From positions 79,263,824 through 79,327,823 of the forward strand of contig NC_037092.1 in the NCBI RefSeq assembly GCF_002994745.2: a DNA stretch of 64,000 nt, given 5' to 3'. Numbering within the stretch: the first letter of the stretch is position 1; each line of letters begins with the position of its first letter. The notes under the pieces are model-generated. The model did no database searches. It was not told the origin of the DNA and worked only from the letters and a program-made list of their open reading frames with translations. Below are positions 11,193 through 23,677 of the stretch, piece after piece. The position numbers and the translations under genes were made by a program. Source of the DNA: Rosa chinensis (taxonomy: Eukaryota > Streptophyta > Magnoliopsida > Rosales > Rosaceae).

Positions 11193-13031
11193 CTAGAAAG
11201 GGAGGTGGTGGTGACTGGGAGAATAAGGAGAGTATGATGAACTGGTGACAAAGGAATTTGGGCCAGGACTAGGAGGAGCATGGGCCCTGATTGGGGTCCG
11301 TGGAGTTCTTGGAGTTACTGGGCTTTTTGATCTGGGTGTTCCCATGGTGCTGTGACCGTAAGGCCCATTTCCACCATACCTTCTGGGCCCTTTCTCGGCC
11401 CACTTGAGCTCTGCTTGCTTCACCGCGCTAGGGTACCTTGAACAACATCCAACCTTTCCTGCTTTTTGTATGTACCTATCATGATTAACATTACATAAAT
11501 GTCCCTGTTCGGTGCTGTCATTTTGAAATGGTAAAACAAAATAAAATAAACATCTGGTTGGGGTGGTTCTTCTTGTACTTTGGATTAGCGCCAGGTATAA
11601 GAAATCAAGGACGGCATTCCAAAACCAAATGCATTTGTACAAAAAAAAATTATATTTGGATCAAAGAATTTTTATTTTTAAGTTACTATCATTTTGATTA
11701 GACTAGGTTGACGTTTATAACACCCTAATTGCCGGCCTATGGCTATTTTTTAATCTATTAGATTATTGTAGAATCAAGGACAAGGAAACTCTTTAAGTTT
11801 TCCAATGTAGCTCTCAATTATCATATCACCTATGCCAAGTTGCTAACAAGTACTGTAGCGTTAATAACAATTGCAACTGATGTGACAAAAAGAGCTTTCG
11901 AACAAATTTTTGGAAAAATCTATTGTATGATATGCGATCATATGCATATAATTTTGTTTTGAATATATAATAATGAGATATTTGAATTCGTAGCTTTTCA
12001 TAACTAGTTAAAATTGTTTCGATAATTAGAAAACGCATTTTCTATACTCGTCGGAGAAGTATGTGTTTCTAACAAAACCACATACCTTTGGCTAAATCGC
12101 CTCCCAAGACACTGGACGCATTTTCTACCTTCTGTCATTTCTCCCATCCCTACCATCACACATTGCCTGCAATACACTCTTCCACAAACCTGGCACACAG
12201 ACAACATTTTTTATCATGATCTCATTTCCACGTACATATCCCACGCTAAAAAGCACGGACGTATACCCTTTGAAGTGATTAGCATAAAAAACGTAACCTT
12301 AATTTCATCATTCATAACTATAGGAACTTGAATTAAGCACACCAACTATTTGACAAGATCCAATATGAAACTTAGGTTGTGTTTGTTCGAATATGTACCA
12401 GGCAGCGATGGCGGAAAATATAGATGTAGGTACTACAAATGGTGCAGATATTGGAGTGAGGAACCCCAGGCCTTCGCCTTCCACCTCTATCTTGCTGGTG
12501 CACGGCAGTCGAAGCCATGCTTACGCCGCTCACATCATGATGATCATAAGTAGTACTAGTAGCCATGCTTATGCTACTCATCTCCACTCCTCCATGACCA
12601 CTCATCATATGATGATTAAAGTTATGGCCTTGGTCATCACCATGATGATCGCCACCACCGTATCGATGGCCTCCCTGGCCTGCATGGCCGCGGTGACTAT
12701 TAGCGTCGAGGTGGTAGTGATTGTTCTGGTGATGAAGATTATGGTGATTACCTCTGTAGGGGTCAACAACGTCTTCGTTGATGCGGTGGTTGTTCTTGGA
12801 TGCTTGCAAGGCTCTGTTGAAATCGAGGCTAGGAAGTCTGGCCATGGGGTTCTGGGACTTGAATTCGGAAATGGATTCCAAAGTGTGAGTGGGTTTTCTC
12901 TTGTCTGCAGTAGTGCTTATACTGAGGTCTGCAAAGTCTTGGAAAGTGAGGTTCACTGAGTCATCTGGTATGCCTTCATACATATCTTCAAGCTCCTTTC
13001 TTGCCTTTGCTAATGTTGCCTTGTCCCCCAT
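11193..13031 (-). CDS. FYVE-like zinc-finger protein, 339 aa, 3 exons
   Basis: Model: exons 13031-12399, 12189-12086 and 11475-11193, all with GT-AG borders, giving 1020 nt in one frame. The N-terminus is MGDKATLAKARKELEDMYEG. The middle is His/Gly/Asp-rich and low complexity (about residues 95-160). Residues 196-238 carry eight Cys in four pairs (196/199, 210/213, 218/221, 235/238). FRHRCLVCGRVYC matches the spacing of the FYVE R-HHC-x-x-CG signature but lacks its full basic patch. The C-terminus is rich in Ser/Thr-Pro (TPRSKSP, TPRTPRTP), suggesting phosphorylation. Plant proteins of this type resemble the Cys-rich part of extra-large G proteins. Function is not known to me. A (TC)n tract lies just upstream in the leader. 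Confidence 0.85.
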
Positions 13032-13070
13032 TGTTACTCCTCAGCTGTTTTGATTTCTTACAGAAGAGGA

Positions 13071-13076
13071 GGGAGA

Positions 13077-13118
<42 letters not shown>
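13071..13118. repeat. (GA)n microsatellite in the leader of the zinc-finger gene
   Basis: About 45 bp of GA on the plus strand, read as TC in the sense of the gene. It lies 40-90 bp upstream of the ATG at 13031, so probably within its 5'UTR. Confidence 0.85.
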
Positions 13119-13119
<1 letters not shown>

Positions 13120-14355
13120 CTTAAGTCAGTGGTTGAAAGTAGGCAGAACTATGAAGTTCTTTGTTGAAAGAGGGTCTACTATTGTGGGTTTAATAAGGTT
13201 GTATCTCGAAGCAAAGACGGTAACAAAAGGACAAGTTCAAAGGCCGGTCATGGCAATTTTTCTTTGAACATCATTCTTTCCTCCTATAGTGAAACAAGAG
13301 GAATTTATGGATTGTGATTCATTAAAAAATAAGCAAAATAAATTATGAATAGTTTGGTCCTCAACTTGATAGATGTTAATCACTAATTATAATGAGATTC
13401 TAATTCTCTGATGTTTTATGTGTTGGTATTATGATTCTTTTAAGGAAATTACGCAATATTTAAACTTATACTTGTATGTCACTTTTTCGGTCTCGCTTGA
13501 ATTACATCGTGAACTTTTTTAGAACATAGACACAACATCAAAACAGATTGGAAAACCTAATTGAAGATCTTATGCCACTAATTAGTAGTATTTTAAATTA
13601 CATGTTGGGCCTTGTATTGTACTATTAGTCTGCTATAAATACCTAGTCTTGAGTTTTCTATTTTAAACTCCATCCTCCATGTCCTATTATTAGGCGAAAA
13701 ATTAAAAATCCAGAATACCTAGTCTTGAGTTTTCTATTTTAAACTCCATCCTCCATGTCCTATTATTAGGCGAAAAATTAAAAATTATGCCACAGGCTGA
13801 TGAAGATGCCATGAAAAAAAGATGCAGATAGGATCAACCCGGCCAAGAAACAAACAAATCTTCGGCCGGACAATTTAAGTAGCTGTAATTAGTTGTCTGA
13901 TGGGGACACGGGGTCAAAGCATTGGATTTGCACTCTTGCCTGGTAATTGGGGATTCTTAATAGCATGTTCCACTTAAACCTGCCAACATAAACCTGTCAT
14001 ATAACGCGTATCTAATGAAACAAGAATAGCCGATTACTACACATGGACAAGATTTACAGATGGAGACGGATTTTCGAAATCCCATCAAATCCCATATACT
14101 CGATCGGATTGACTCTTCATAACTAGTTGAACTAATGAACTGTAACCTGGTGGAAATCCAATTTCCGTAATGGTTTCGCTTTGACTTGGAGGCCAAGGCA
14201 ATGCACAGTACAAAATGGCTGATGAACCGGAAAAGATTTTTTTTAAAAAGAAGAACAAATGAAATTACATTCTGTGGTTGTGTAGAAGTAGAGATGTATG
14301 GAACCATCCACTTTGCTATACTTGGACAAGAACAAGGGGGAGAGTTTGGACTGTT
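13119..14355. other. Intergenic DNA between zinc-finger gene and VAL gene
   Basis: No gene seen. It holds the promoter region of the zinc-finger gene, a 76-bp tandem duplication at 13638-13789 and the 3' flank of the VAL gene from about 13960. Confidence 0.6.
13638..13789. repeat. 76-bp tandem duplication
   Basis: A block beginning AATACCTAGTCTTGAG and ending TAGGCGAAAAATTAAAAAT occurs twice, 76 bp apart (second copy from 13714). I see no mismatch between the copies, so the duplication is recent. It does not overlap a gene. Confidence 0.9.
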
Positions 14356-17300
14356 TCAGTCTAAATCAGGCTCACGGTAAACCTTATCACCTATACTTGG
14401 GCAGTCCCATGCCACAGATGAAATGCGAGCTTCATTAGGCAGTCGTCTCTCATTGTCACCATTGGCTTGTGTAAGTGAACAAGAAGCAAGACCAGCTTGT
14501 TCCTCGCACATCATGGTTCTGAGGGAATTTTCGTTTGTGTACTTCTCCAATGGTCGGGCCGCGGAGGCAGCTTTAGCAAGCTTCAAGAGATCTTGAAGTG
14601 TGGAGTTCCTAAACAAACCGAAGGGTTCACAATTCAGGTCAATTTGTCTGGCACTGGAACTTTCAGCAGCAGCTGCTTGAGTTCTGCTATGGCTGCTGCT
14701 GGCTCCATTCTCCGATGAGTGATTCCTATGCAATCCAGCATCTCCTGATGTGGTGCCATTCATTTCTGATTCATCCTTGTGGTTGTTATTGTTCCTCTGG
14801 GAATTCTCTGCTGAGTGATTCATATGCAACGCAGTATCTCCCGATGTGATGCCATTCACTTCTGATTCATCCTTGTGTTTGTCATTCTTCCTCTGGGAAT
14901 TCTCTGCTTCGCGTTCTAATTGACGCTTCTCATTCTTCCGCTGCATCATGGTTGTAAAGCGCCGTTTCACTGTCAAGCACACATTGCATTTGCATGATGG
15001 CTTGTGCTTGCCCTTCCCGCTTGGGGGTTGAATACACACTATGCAAGTACAACCAGGGCGGTGACGGGGATGTTTGGTGGTGGCTCCAACTAATTGCTCG
15101 CCTGAGTCACGCACATTATCTCCCAGAATAGCAGCACTAGCCAGGGCATCCAAGCCAGAAGGCTCTTGTTCTTCAGCTTCCTTCTTCTCTATGATTTTTC
15201 GTCTCTTCTTCAAACCTGGGCAAAATGTAAGGACACAAAAAAGGATCAGGGAGTAATAGAGTGATGTTAAAGATCATATCAGATGTTGACAGCAAGCAAT
15301 CTAATCAGATGTGAGGTTTCTTCAAAGGCAATAATCTCCTTAACATTTAGAGAAACATGAACATATGAGAAACTTCATCCACAGAACAGATAATGCATGC
15401 ACATATGCACAGAATTACTTGAGCACAAAAACATCAAACATCCAAATCATAGATCAATGAACTCCATCTTTTTCCCCAATCCAATCCCCTCAACTGTACC
15501 CAAGTATAACCTATATTGCTGATATCCAAGGACCACACGCACGTATTGTGTCTGCTAACTGGATAGTACTAACCCAAAAAATAAAAAAATTTATTATATA
15601 TATAATATAAAAATATATAAAATAAATAAATAAAAATTAAATTAAACAAAAAAAATTAAAAAAACATGTAAAGGGAAAAAGCTACTTTATATCAAAGGAC
15701 CACCTTCTGAACAGAATTTAGAACTTGAAATAAGAAACCAACAGAAAGGTTTAAGTTTGACCTTTAAGGGATAGAGATGAACTCAGAAGATTATCCAATT
15801 GCTTTGGGCTCATCTCCTCTGGTGCAGCACACGAGCACCTGTGAGGATATAAAGATTCAAAAACAATCCTTTCATCTTATGGACAAAACATTAAAAACTA
15901 AAGAATTAAGTTGCACCTGCTTGAATCCCAGGAATTGTCTGAGCATGTCCACTTTGGAGGAAGAAGAATGTCGACAGGCAACTTCCTCCACTTGGAGCAA
16001 TTATCACACTGAGCCCACTGTTCCTGTCTCCTGGAATTAGTGGGAGATATTCAGCAACACAGTTGTTTTTCATAACATTATGTATAAAAAGTAGTCCTCA
16101 ATCTACAGTACACTGGACCACCCGATGATACACATCATACATATACCAACAAGGTCTATGGCTACCTGACAAAGGTTAAAAACAAATTCAAAGGGTTTGA
16201 AAATACTGTTGCAGATGGCTGGGAAGGAATATAGTTATCTTTTTGCAATACAACAAGGTAACATAACATAACGTTATAATTCACAAATACTTACTTAGAT
16301 GGCCCAGTAGTGAATATAGATCTCTTTCCAAAAACTGGGGGCTCCTAGAAGAAGCAAACAAACATTTATCAAATAACTCCCTCAGCCCTCGATGAAAGTT
16401 GAACTTTAACACATTGAATCCATCAAAGCATCTTAACGTTCATGAATGCATCTAACAAGGACACTGATAATAACATACTTACATCATACTCTTCAAATTC
16501 AAAATCTTCAATAGTGACAATGCTTGGTTTGACGCTTGGCGGTGGACGAAGCAAGTCCTGTGCTTCTTCCCATGTCAGCCTCAGCTCCAGAACATCTTCA
16601 CTATGCATGAGCAATCTCTTACTTTTAGGCCCAATGTTCCGGGTCCTCTTTTTCTCAGAATTCGACACTGGCTGCAGCAAATCCTCACTTGTTCTGTGAC
16701 CATTCTCACTTTTCTGCATATACGTATCCCACTCAGCCAAATGATGGTCTGATGGAGAATTTAGGTGAGGATCCTTGCTTCCTTTATTCATATGGAAAAG
16801 ACTAGAGTCACCACTTCCTGCAGCCAGATTCTCACTAGAAAAGGAAGTTTCCCCAGGTGTGCCATTTGGAAGGACAGACGTTTGGGTTCCCTGATTATTT
16901 AACAATTGTCCATCAGTGTCAGATCCATAAAAAAGAAAGAACAAAAATACTGAAAGAAACAGGAAACAGAATTTGATCCAATTTGTAACTATGACTTGAC
17001 CTGCATGTTTACAGATTGTGATGCCTTTCGAAACCCTATGACAAGTTTGTTTCCAGGATCTATCCGACTGAATGTCACTGCACGAAGAAACAAATTACAA
17101 TCTGCAGTTCTGGGAATATGTGGACTTCTAAATTAGCCATAATACAATGAGGCATACCAGTATCACCAGCTTGCAGTTGCATTGATTGTATGCAAGGTGT
17201 CACACCTTCTAAAACATACATCCTGCTATTATTATTTGGCCAAAATCTGAATTGAAACGTCCATTCATTTCCCTTCACATCTTGAATCCTTAGAGGAAGG

Positions 17301-18971
17301 CCTTCTGATTGAGAAATAGGAGGAAAATATGCCTGCATTCAATTCTAGTTCATACAGGTGTGGCAAGGAAGAAAGATACATAAAACAGAAGGGGACAAGG
17401 GAAAGGGAGAAAAGTCCCCACCCAGTCTTTCCAATAAGAATAAGACGTAATTGCTGATGCATACAAACTCTTAAAGGAAGCAATCTAGTTATGTTTACCT
17501 CAGCACATGCTTTTGGGAGAACCAAGCGACCAATTCGACCCGCATCACTAGCACTCAGCACTTTCTCAAACAGTGGCACAATAGTAGAATTCAAACTTTA
17601 AAACGATGTAAGGCAAACACTAACTCCAAATTGATAGATAAATAAAGCATAATTAGCAAAAACCTTTTTTTAGGTCAAATATCAATTTTAAATAAAAGTT
17701 GGCATGGATACGCTCCCGATAACTTCTGCAGCTCTTGATCAGTAATCCGCGGCCAGTATCGGGGAAGTAACTGATTCTTCCCCCGTCCTTCAGCAGGTGG
17801 TCTTGCAATGCGCGCACCTTTATTTGTCTCTAAACTTATAGGGAGGGCAGGTTTCAAAGGTCTGGGCAAAATAGGACGAGGTTTTTGCACCTGTTGGAAA
17901 GCAGAAGGTGACTTACTCTGGTCTCTTATATCCACGTGCCCCCCAGAAAAGGGTTGTACGAAATTTGGAGTTGCAGATGGGGCTCCCAAAGACATACTCA
18001 AAGATGGCTGAGAGGATGGTATACTCATATGGTTGACCTCTAACATTGTTCTGCCGTTGTCTGGTTGGGCAAATGTTAACGATCCAATAGACGACTGGGT
18101 GGCACTAAAAAATCCTGTGCTAACTTCTCCTATTTGATGAATGACTTCTTGTCCTTTGGTTTGGCCAAGGGATTCACTTATATCATCTCTCTGAGGTCGA
18201 GGCAAAAGATTGGATTCAAGAAACACACTTTCTTCACCTGTCGGAGATTGAGGCAAAAGGGTGGACTCATTAGCCTCCATGATCTTGCATAATTGCAAAA
18301 GTTTTCCCTCATCAACAGTACCACACAATTGCAAAAATTTGCCCTCATCAACTGTATCACCAACCGCTCTATATTCAACAGAAGTGGATTTTCGGTCACT
18401 AGCATTACTTAATGTCAGTCCACCAAAACCATTCAGGACATCATTCCTCTGGATCTGCACAGAACAAAACAAGAACCCATAAAAATCCTATATCTGTCTC
18501 ATTTGTAGGTGCAGGTTGTGTGTGTGTGTGTGTGTGTGTGTGAGTGAGAGAGAGAGAGGGAGTGTAACTGACAAACAATTGATTACATATTCATCAAAGA
18601 GACATAAGAGCATAACTAATAATTACTATTAGCAGACTAGGAGTTTTTGTTTTGATAAAAAGTACAGTTCCCTTTTACTTCATCGAATAGATGCATCAAT
18701 TTATGTTCTGATTACTGAAGTTAAATATCAATGATGGAAGCTAAAGTGAGGGTTTAAACAAAATCCATAATTCAGTGGATATCAACATCGTAATCAAAAA
18801 CTCAGCATACAATAAAAATCCAGAATTTGTTCATACCACACGAGGTTGAGAACTGTTTGCACAGGCAATGCACCCTACACCCCCGTAATCCAGGCACTCA
18901 TATAATGACCTAGAGGCTACGCATCCACAGTGGAGTGGCTGCAGAAATTTAAAGAAATATATCAATAGAGT

Positions 18972-19002
<31 letters not shown>

Positions 19003-20298
19003 GTAGAATTCTTTAAAAATAATCAAACTGCCAGTTAACCTTGTGGCACGAACTGCAGTCCCTCCAACCCGTTTCCCTTAAATGAAATGTATCGCAGAAA
19101 ACTGACTTCTCATACGCAGCTCTGCATTACACATAGTCCAATGTCAGAAACAAAATATACATTTGGAAACCAAATCGGGAAACATTCATATATACATAAT
19201 GTGTTTTATTAACAACTTAACCCTAATGAAATGACATGTCTAAAACACAGTAGAATTACAGTATTCCTTACTTGCAACCTAATGAAGACTAAATGGATTC
19301 GTAGAGAGACTGCATAGTAGATAAAATCCAACAAATGAAATTCATTGTTCCAATGCATGAAACACAATCCAAGTAGCTATAGATTTATACTAGCATGGGT
19401 ATATTGAAAGTTGAAGTATTTGGGGTATGAATGACAATTCAACATAACAGCAAAACTGAGAAGTACAAAATATAGATGGTGAGGAAGTCTTAAGTAACTA
19501 GCTATTAGTATGGGCTGAAACAAACAAATCAAATGATGCTAATTATTTTCACTCTATTAACATAAGTAATATAGAATTAGAATACTGTATAGTATGATAA
19601 AACAGCAGATGATAGAAAACATAAGCGCCCTACCACACTAAGGTTAATATTGGGTTCTCGAAAGACTATGTGATATAATATGCTACACAACACCCTGCTA
19701 ATTCCATTACCAAGATTCAGCAATTTGAGTGTTATGAAAATATAAACTGGTCATCAAACAGAACCTTTAACAGTGTTTATTATAATTAAACGTTCTCCCT
19801 GATAACCAATATTCTGGCATTTTCTCGGTTCCTACATTTGCCACTTAGATCAATTAAATTAAAAATTGGTAGCATTATAATCATATTCCAAAAGTCGATC
19901 ATCGGCACAACTAGCAGTACACTCAGAAAATTAAATTCACATCTAGCTCATGAACAAACGCAATTTGTCCAAACCCAAACCCCAAAAAATAAAGATCAAA
20001 ACTTTAGTCTAAAACCCAGAATACACATAAAACCCAACGTTAAGAACCAAAACCCATATCCCATAATGCCCTCACAACACTGTATCAACCCCAGAACACC
20101 TTAAAAATCAAAACTTCACCTGAAAAATTAAAACATTAGCTGAAAAATTATAACTTTGAAATTAAAAAAGGGACCCAATTCTTACCCACACTTGTAGCAG
20201 AGATGGGCAAATCCACCAGATCGCAAAGGCCAGCCATTCTTCCATTCATGCGTATTGCTCGTCCCACACGAAACATTCATGCAAATCTTGGTCGCCAT
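14356..20298 (-). CDS. VAL1: VAL/HSI2-type B3 transcriptional repressor, 965 aa, 12 exons
   Basis: Exons: 20298-20186, 19121-19040, 18938-18837, 18454-17712, 17595-17499, 17332-17158, 17077-17001, 16890-16483, 16344-16295, 16030-15917, 15838-15762, 15215-14356 (2898 nt, in frame throughout). Domains in order: an N-terminal PHD-like Cys region (about 5-90, HCGCVAS); [18 protein letters not shown]; a B3 DNA-binding domain (about 348-464, [18 protein letters not shown]); a CW zinc finger (about 617-665, [15 protein letters not shown]); a Cys/basic block ([18 protein letters not shown]); and a DLNCEP-type EAR motif near 875. VAL proteins bind RY (CATGCA) elements through B3, read H3 through the PHD-like and CW domains, and recruit Polycomb and HDAC factors to silence seed-maturation genes and FLC. 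My recall favours VAL1 over VAL2, so the paralogue is tentative. One intron appears to be U12-type. Confidence 0.93.
14721..14912 (-). repeat. 96-bp in-frame duplication in the last VAL exon
   Basis: Two copies with a 96-bp period (14721-14816 and 14817-14912) encode two near-identical 32-residue units, each containing HKDESE, NG-TSGD and NHS. They lie between the basic Cys block and the EAR motif. A shorter echo, DEGKxLQLC twice, is in exon 4 near 18295-18350. Confidence 0.88.
17596..17711 (-). other. Candidate U12-type intron of the VAL gene
   Basis: The 116-bp intron between VAL exons 4 and 5 starts GTATCCAT on the minus strand, matching seven of eight bases of the U12 donor RTATCCTT. It ends TTTTAAAG with no polypyrimidine tract. 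TGCCTTAC lies 13 nt before the acceptor, near the U12 branch-site consensus TTCCTTAAC. Only this border keeps [15 protein letters not shown] in frame. Confidence 0.65.
18519..18558. repeat. (TG)n/(GA)n microsatellite in VAL intron 3
   Basis: About 22 bp of GT followed by a GA run, upstream of exon 4. Confidence 0.85.
18970..19002. repeat. (GA)n microsatellite in VAL intron 2
   Basis: About 30 bp of GA between VAL exons 2 and 3. Confidence 0.85.
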
Positions 20299-21264
20299 TG
20301 CCCCAAATTCAACCCCTAAAACCAAACCAAAAACCCACAATCAAAATCCAAATCCCTAAAACCCCTTTTTCACAAATTAAACCCAAGACATTGAAACATA
20401 CAACAATCAATTATTTAACAAACCCAATTACCCAAAACAAAAAAATCAAACACCAACCTCCTCTTTTCCCAATCTGCAGAACCCAAATCTCGAAAACCAC
20501 TAGTCATTCAAACACTGAGAACAACTCTCAGTGATGAAGAGGAGCTCAATGGGTCTGAGACCACCACTCAACAGACGAGTCAAACTCAGTGGTTTAAGAA
20601 CGTAACGGCGAGAGTTGGGTTTTATTTTTTTTTTGGTTGCGGGTAAGACCAAGAAAACGTGTATTTTGTAGAGAGAGAAGGGTTGGGTTTTTTTAGAGAG
20701 AAGAAGAAGAGAGAGAGTGCATGCAAAGCAACAGATGCATAAAATGCATGCACGACACTTGAAGACACACCGCTCAACAAGTCGTCTCTCTTCCTTTTTA
20801 ACTCCCAACTCTCGAAACACAACTACTGCTACACACACACACACTGTAGGAGGTTTATGTAATTCCTGGTTCTTCCTAATTAGGACACTGATAGAATCAC
20901 CCGGCGGTTTCGTTGTGGGCGTGGGTGACCTCCACTATGACCTGTCAATTGGATTTTGTTGAGGTTGAAGAAGAGGATTGGAGGAAAGTGTGATAAGGTC
21001 ACCGAGGGTTGGATGGAAGCTTTGCGTGCCGTGATGCGTCCGGGGTTGCTATGATTGATTCCCCTATATTAATTGGTTTGTGTCATGCAACGTGGGCCGT
21101 GGGGGCTTGGGAAAGGAACAGGATGTGAAAGTGAGAGCTTCTTCTTGTTTTTTTGTTTTTCTTTTCTTTGGGTATGGAAAGAGTAGGAGAGTTTACATAG
21201 GAGTCGGCTAGGTCAATTGTACGTTGTTTACAGGTGTTTTGTGTGTTTTTTTCCGGTTGTTTCG
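20299..21264. other. 5' flank of the VAL gene
   Basis: Leader and promoter region of the minus-strand VAL gene. CT/GA-rich tracts at 20690-20720 and short ACAC at 20831-20845. No separate gene is supported. Confidence 0.55.
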
Positions 21265-22812
21265 TATGTGAAAACCTAATGGCATGTTCTAGGGGTGACT
21301 TTAGGATTTACATGCATGCAAGAGATCCCAAACAAATATATATATATATTGGTTTGTTGTGAAAGGTGTGATTGTTGAAAGAATTCGATGTTTAATGAGG
21401 ACTCTTATTATACTCGGTAGACTGAAAGTGTACAAGGTAATAACTTGTACAATCTCAAGACTTGTCTATAATAAAAGATTCTCTAATACAATTGCTCCAT
21501 CGGTTAATAAATTAATGTTTCTCTAATTTCACAGACTTGACGTGTAATTTCGTAAAACAATCATCTTTGTTTTAATTTCTTTTCTTTTGTAGGAAATTAC
21601 AACAAAAATGTATGAAAGGAAAACATCTACCAAATACAATAACATGATGCGCCTGAATTAGGAAGAAACATCGGAGGACCTTGTCCACCTAAACTGCATC
21701 TCATGGAGTCGTGCAATTACCACGCATTGGCATACCTCTCTAGTTTAATGAGCCACTTCAGTGCATTATAAGTTATCTAAACTAAAATTCAATGTATTAT
21801 GCACATAATCCATGTATAATAGCGCCAAGCTTTTCTACCTGTCCAAAATCAGTGTATTTTTCCTTTCTTTCTTTTTATACCTCTTTCTTCATATATCCTT
21901 TGCCACAATGTTATCAAAACTAGCATCATATCCATATCATGCTCGGAGTAAGGAACTTGATGTGTTTTAGTCTCAAATTTTAGCAATTAAAGAGAATAAG
22001 TTAGGTTTGGAGGTGTTTTATATACGTGTTTGGTTTTGATGTGCTTTTTTCAATTGCATGTGTTTTTTATGTGAAAACCTAATGACATATTCTAGGGGCA
22101 ACTTTAGGATTACATGCATAAGAGGCAAAATTACTTTAACATCCCAAAGATTATTGCTTTGTCGCGAAATGTGTGATTGTTGGAGGAATTCGAGGTTTAA
22201 TGAGGGATATTGTTATCATGCTTTGTTAGACCGAAAGTGTATAAGGTAGTAGATTGCACAATCTCAAAAGCTAGCTATCATGAGTGATTGCCTAATTGAG
22301 CTGCCCTATCAGTTGACCGATCATTGTTTTCATAAATCAGTGTTTCTAATTTACTCGTAATTACGTAAAAATATCGTCCTTATTGTAATTTCTTTTCTTT
22401 TGTTGGAAACAACTACATAAATGTATGAAAGGAAGACAACCACCAATTACAACAAGATGATTAGACTCAATTAGGAAGCAACCTTTAGGCCATTTTCCAC
22501 CTAAACTGCATCCCATCGAGTCGTGCTCTGACAACGCATTGGTCTAGTTTAATTAGCCACTTCAGTACATTACAAGTTACCTAAACTAAAATTCAATGTA
22601 TTATGCATATAATCCATGTATAATAGTGCCAAGCTTTTCTACCTGTCCAAAATCAGTGTATTTTTTTTCTCCTTTCTTTTTATAACTCTTTCTTAATATA
22701 TCCTTTGCCATATTTATATCAAAACTAGTACTCTACCCATGTCACGCTTGGAGTAACAAACTTAATGTATTTTGTCTCCAATTTTAACAACTAAAGAAAA
22801 TATGTTAGGAAA
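21265..22812. repeat. Tandem duplication of about 0.8 kb, non-coding
   Basis: The segment 21265-22008 recurs at 22068-22812 with a period of about 803 bp. Shared landmarks in the same order include TATGTGAAAACCTAATG, GTGTGATTGTTG, CCACCTAAACTGCATC and GCCAAGCTTTTCTACCTG. Many substitutions and small indels separate the copies, so this is an older event. No ORF is conserved. Confidence 0.85.
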
Positions 22813-23343
22813 CTGATTGCAACAATTTTTGGATAGAATAAAGGACTTTCATTGATAACATGGTCAATTACAATCATTGAGGTTAATATGGCCTCGTAAA
22901 TAATCTTGCTTGATCAGAGCAAGTAAAAAAGAGTACCACCTCCTGTACATCACAAATTTCATTATTTAGGACTTCCTCCAACCAAGGTAGTCCAGCTTCC
23001 TTCCAAAACCTCGTTCTAGTTGTCCCTTGTCACTTAGTACCTTGCCAAAGGATGAGCAGCCTGGTTGCAACCACGATGTACTGTCCTCTACTTCAAAGCT
23101 TCAAATTCTGGCATCAACATAAGAATCTCATCAAAAAATGGCTCCTTCAACACTTAAATCCAATCCTGTTTTGTTCAAAGCTTGGATGACATTAGACGCA
23201 TCACTCTCCAACTCCACATTTTTGTAGCCTTCTCTCAAACAAAGCTTTAATCCATGAATAGATGCTAATGCTTCAATTGCTAAAACATAAGGGTTACCTG
23301 ATAAAAATTGGTGAGCTGCAAACTTGAGATGCCCCCAACTCAT
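22813..23343 (-). pseudogene. Non-LTR retroelement fragment with RNase H-like domain
   Basis: The minus-strand frame 23343-23131 encodes IEALASIHGLKLCLREGYKNV followed by ELESDASNVIQALN, the central part of the RNase H-like (RVT_3) domain common at the 3' end of plant LINE polyproteins and derived genes. After a disrupted stretch the homology continues as HRGCNQAAH. The Glu and Asp active-site positions are present, but the domain lacks its first strands and no reverse transcriptase is linked. A decayed 5'-truncated insertion. Confidence 0.75.
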
Positions 23344-23677
23344 CTCCTTTTTTTAATTTTCTTATTTGATTTTGGCATTTTACTATAATCACATTCTAGA
23401 TGCTTTTTATATGAATTAAGTTTATTTTACAACATTTATGGCAATGCAAATTTTTGGTGAAGCAGTTGAAGCTTTTGACCCAAAAAGAAGAGCCTCCATT
23501 TATGGTAGAGCAGATATGTGCTTTGAAGAGGATCCATTAGGATTAATGCCCTGCAGAGAAAAAAAGATAAACATAGAGACCAAGAAAATATAAAAACTAG
23601 TTATGGGGCGAACTCGGTACACTAACTTTACTAAAAATGGAGCCCGGCTCAGTGGAACTCTCATCATTTGTTGGCAA

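Noticed and set aside
12393..12959. Plus-strand ORF of 188 codons
   Set aside because: It is antisense to the zinc-finger gene, whose minus-strand frame has Cys motifs and consistent splice sites. The His/Met-rich text is the complement of CAT/CAC repeats.
20500..20844. Minus ORFs upstream of the VAL start
   Set aside because: Low-complexity leader sequence without domains. The VAL protein is complete from the ATG at 20298.
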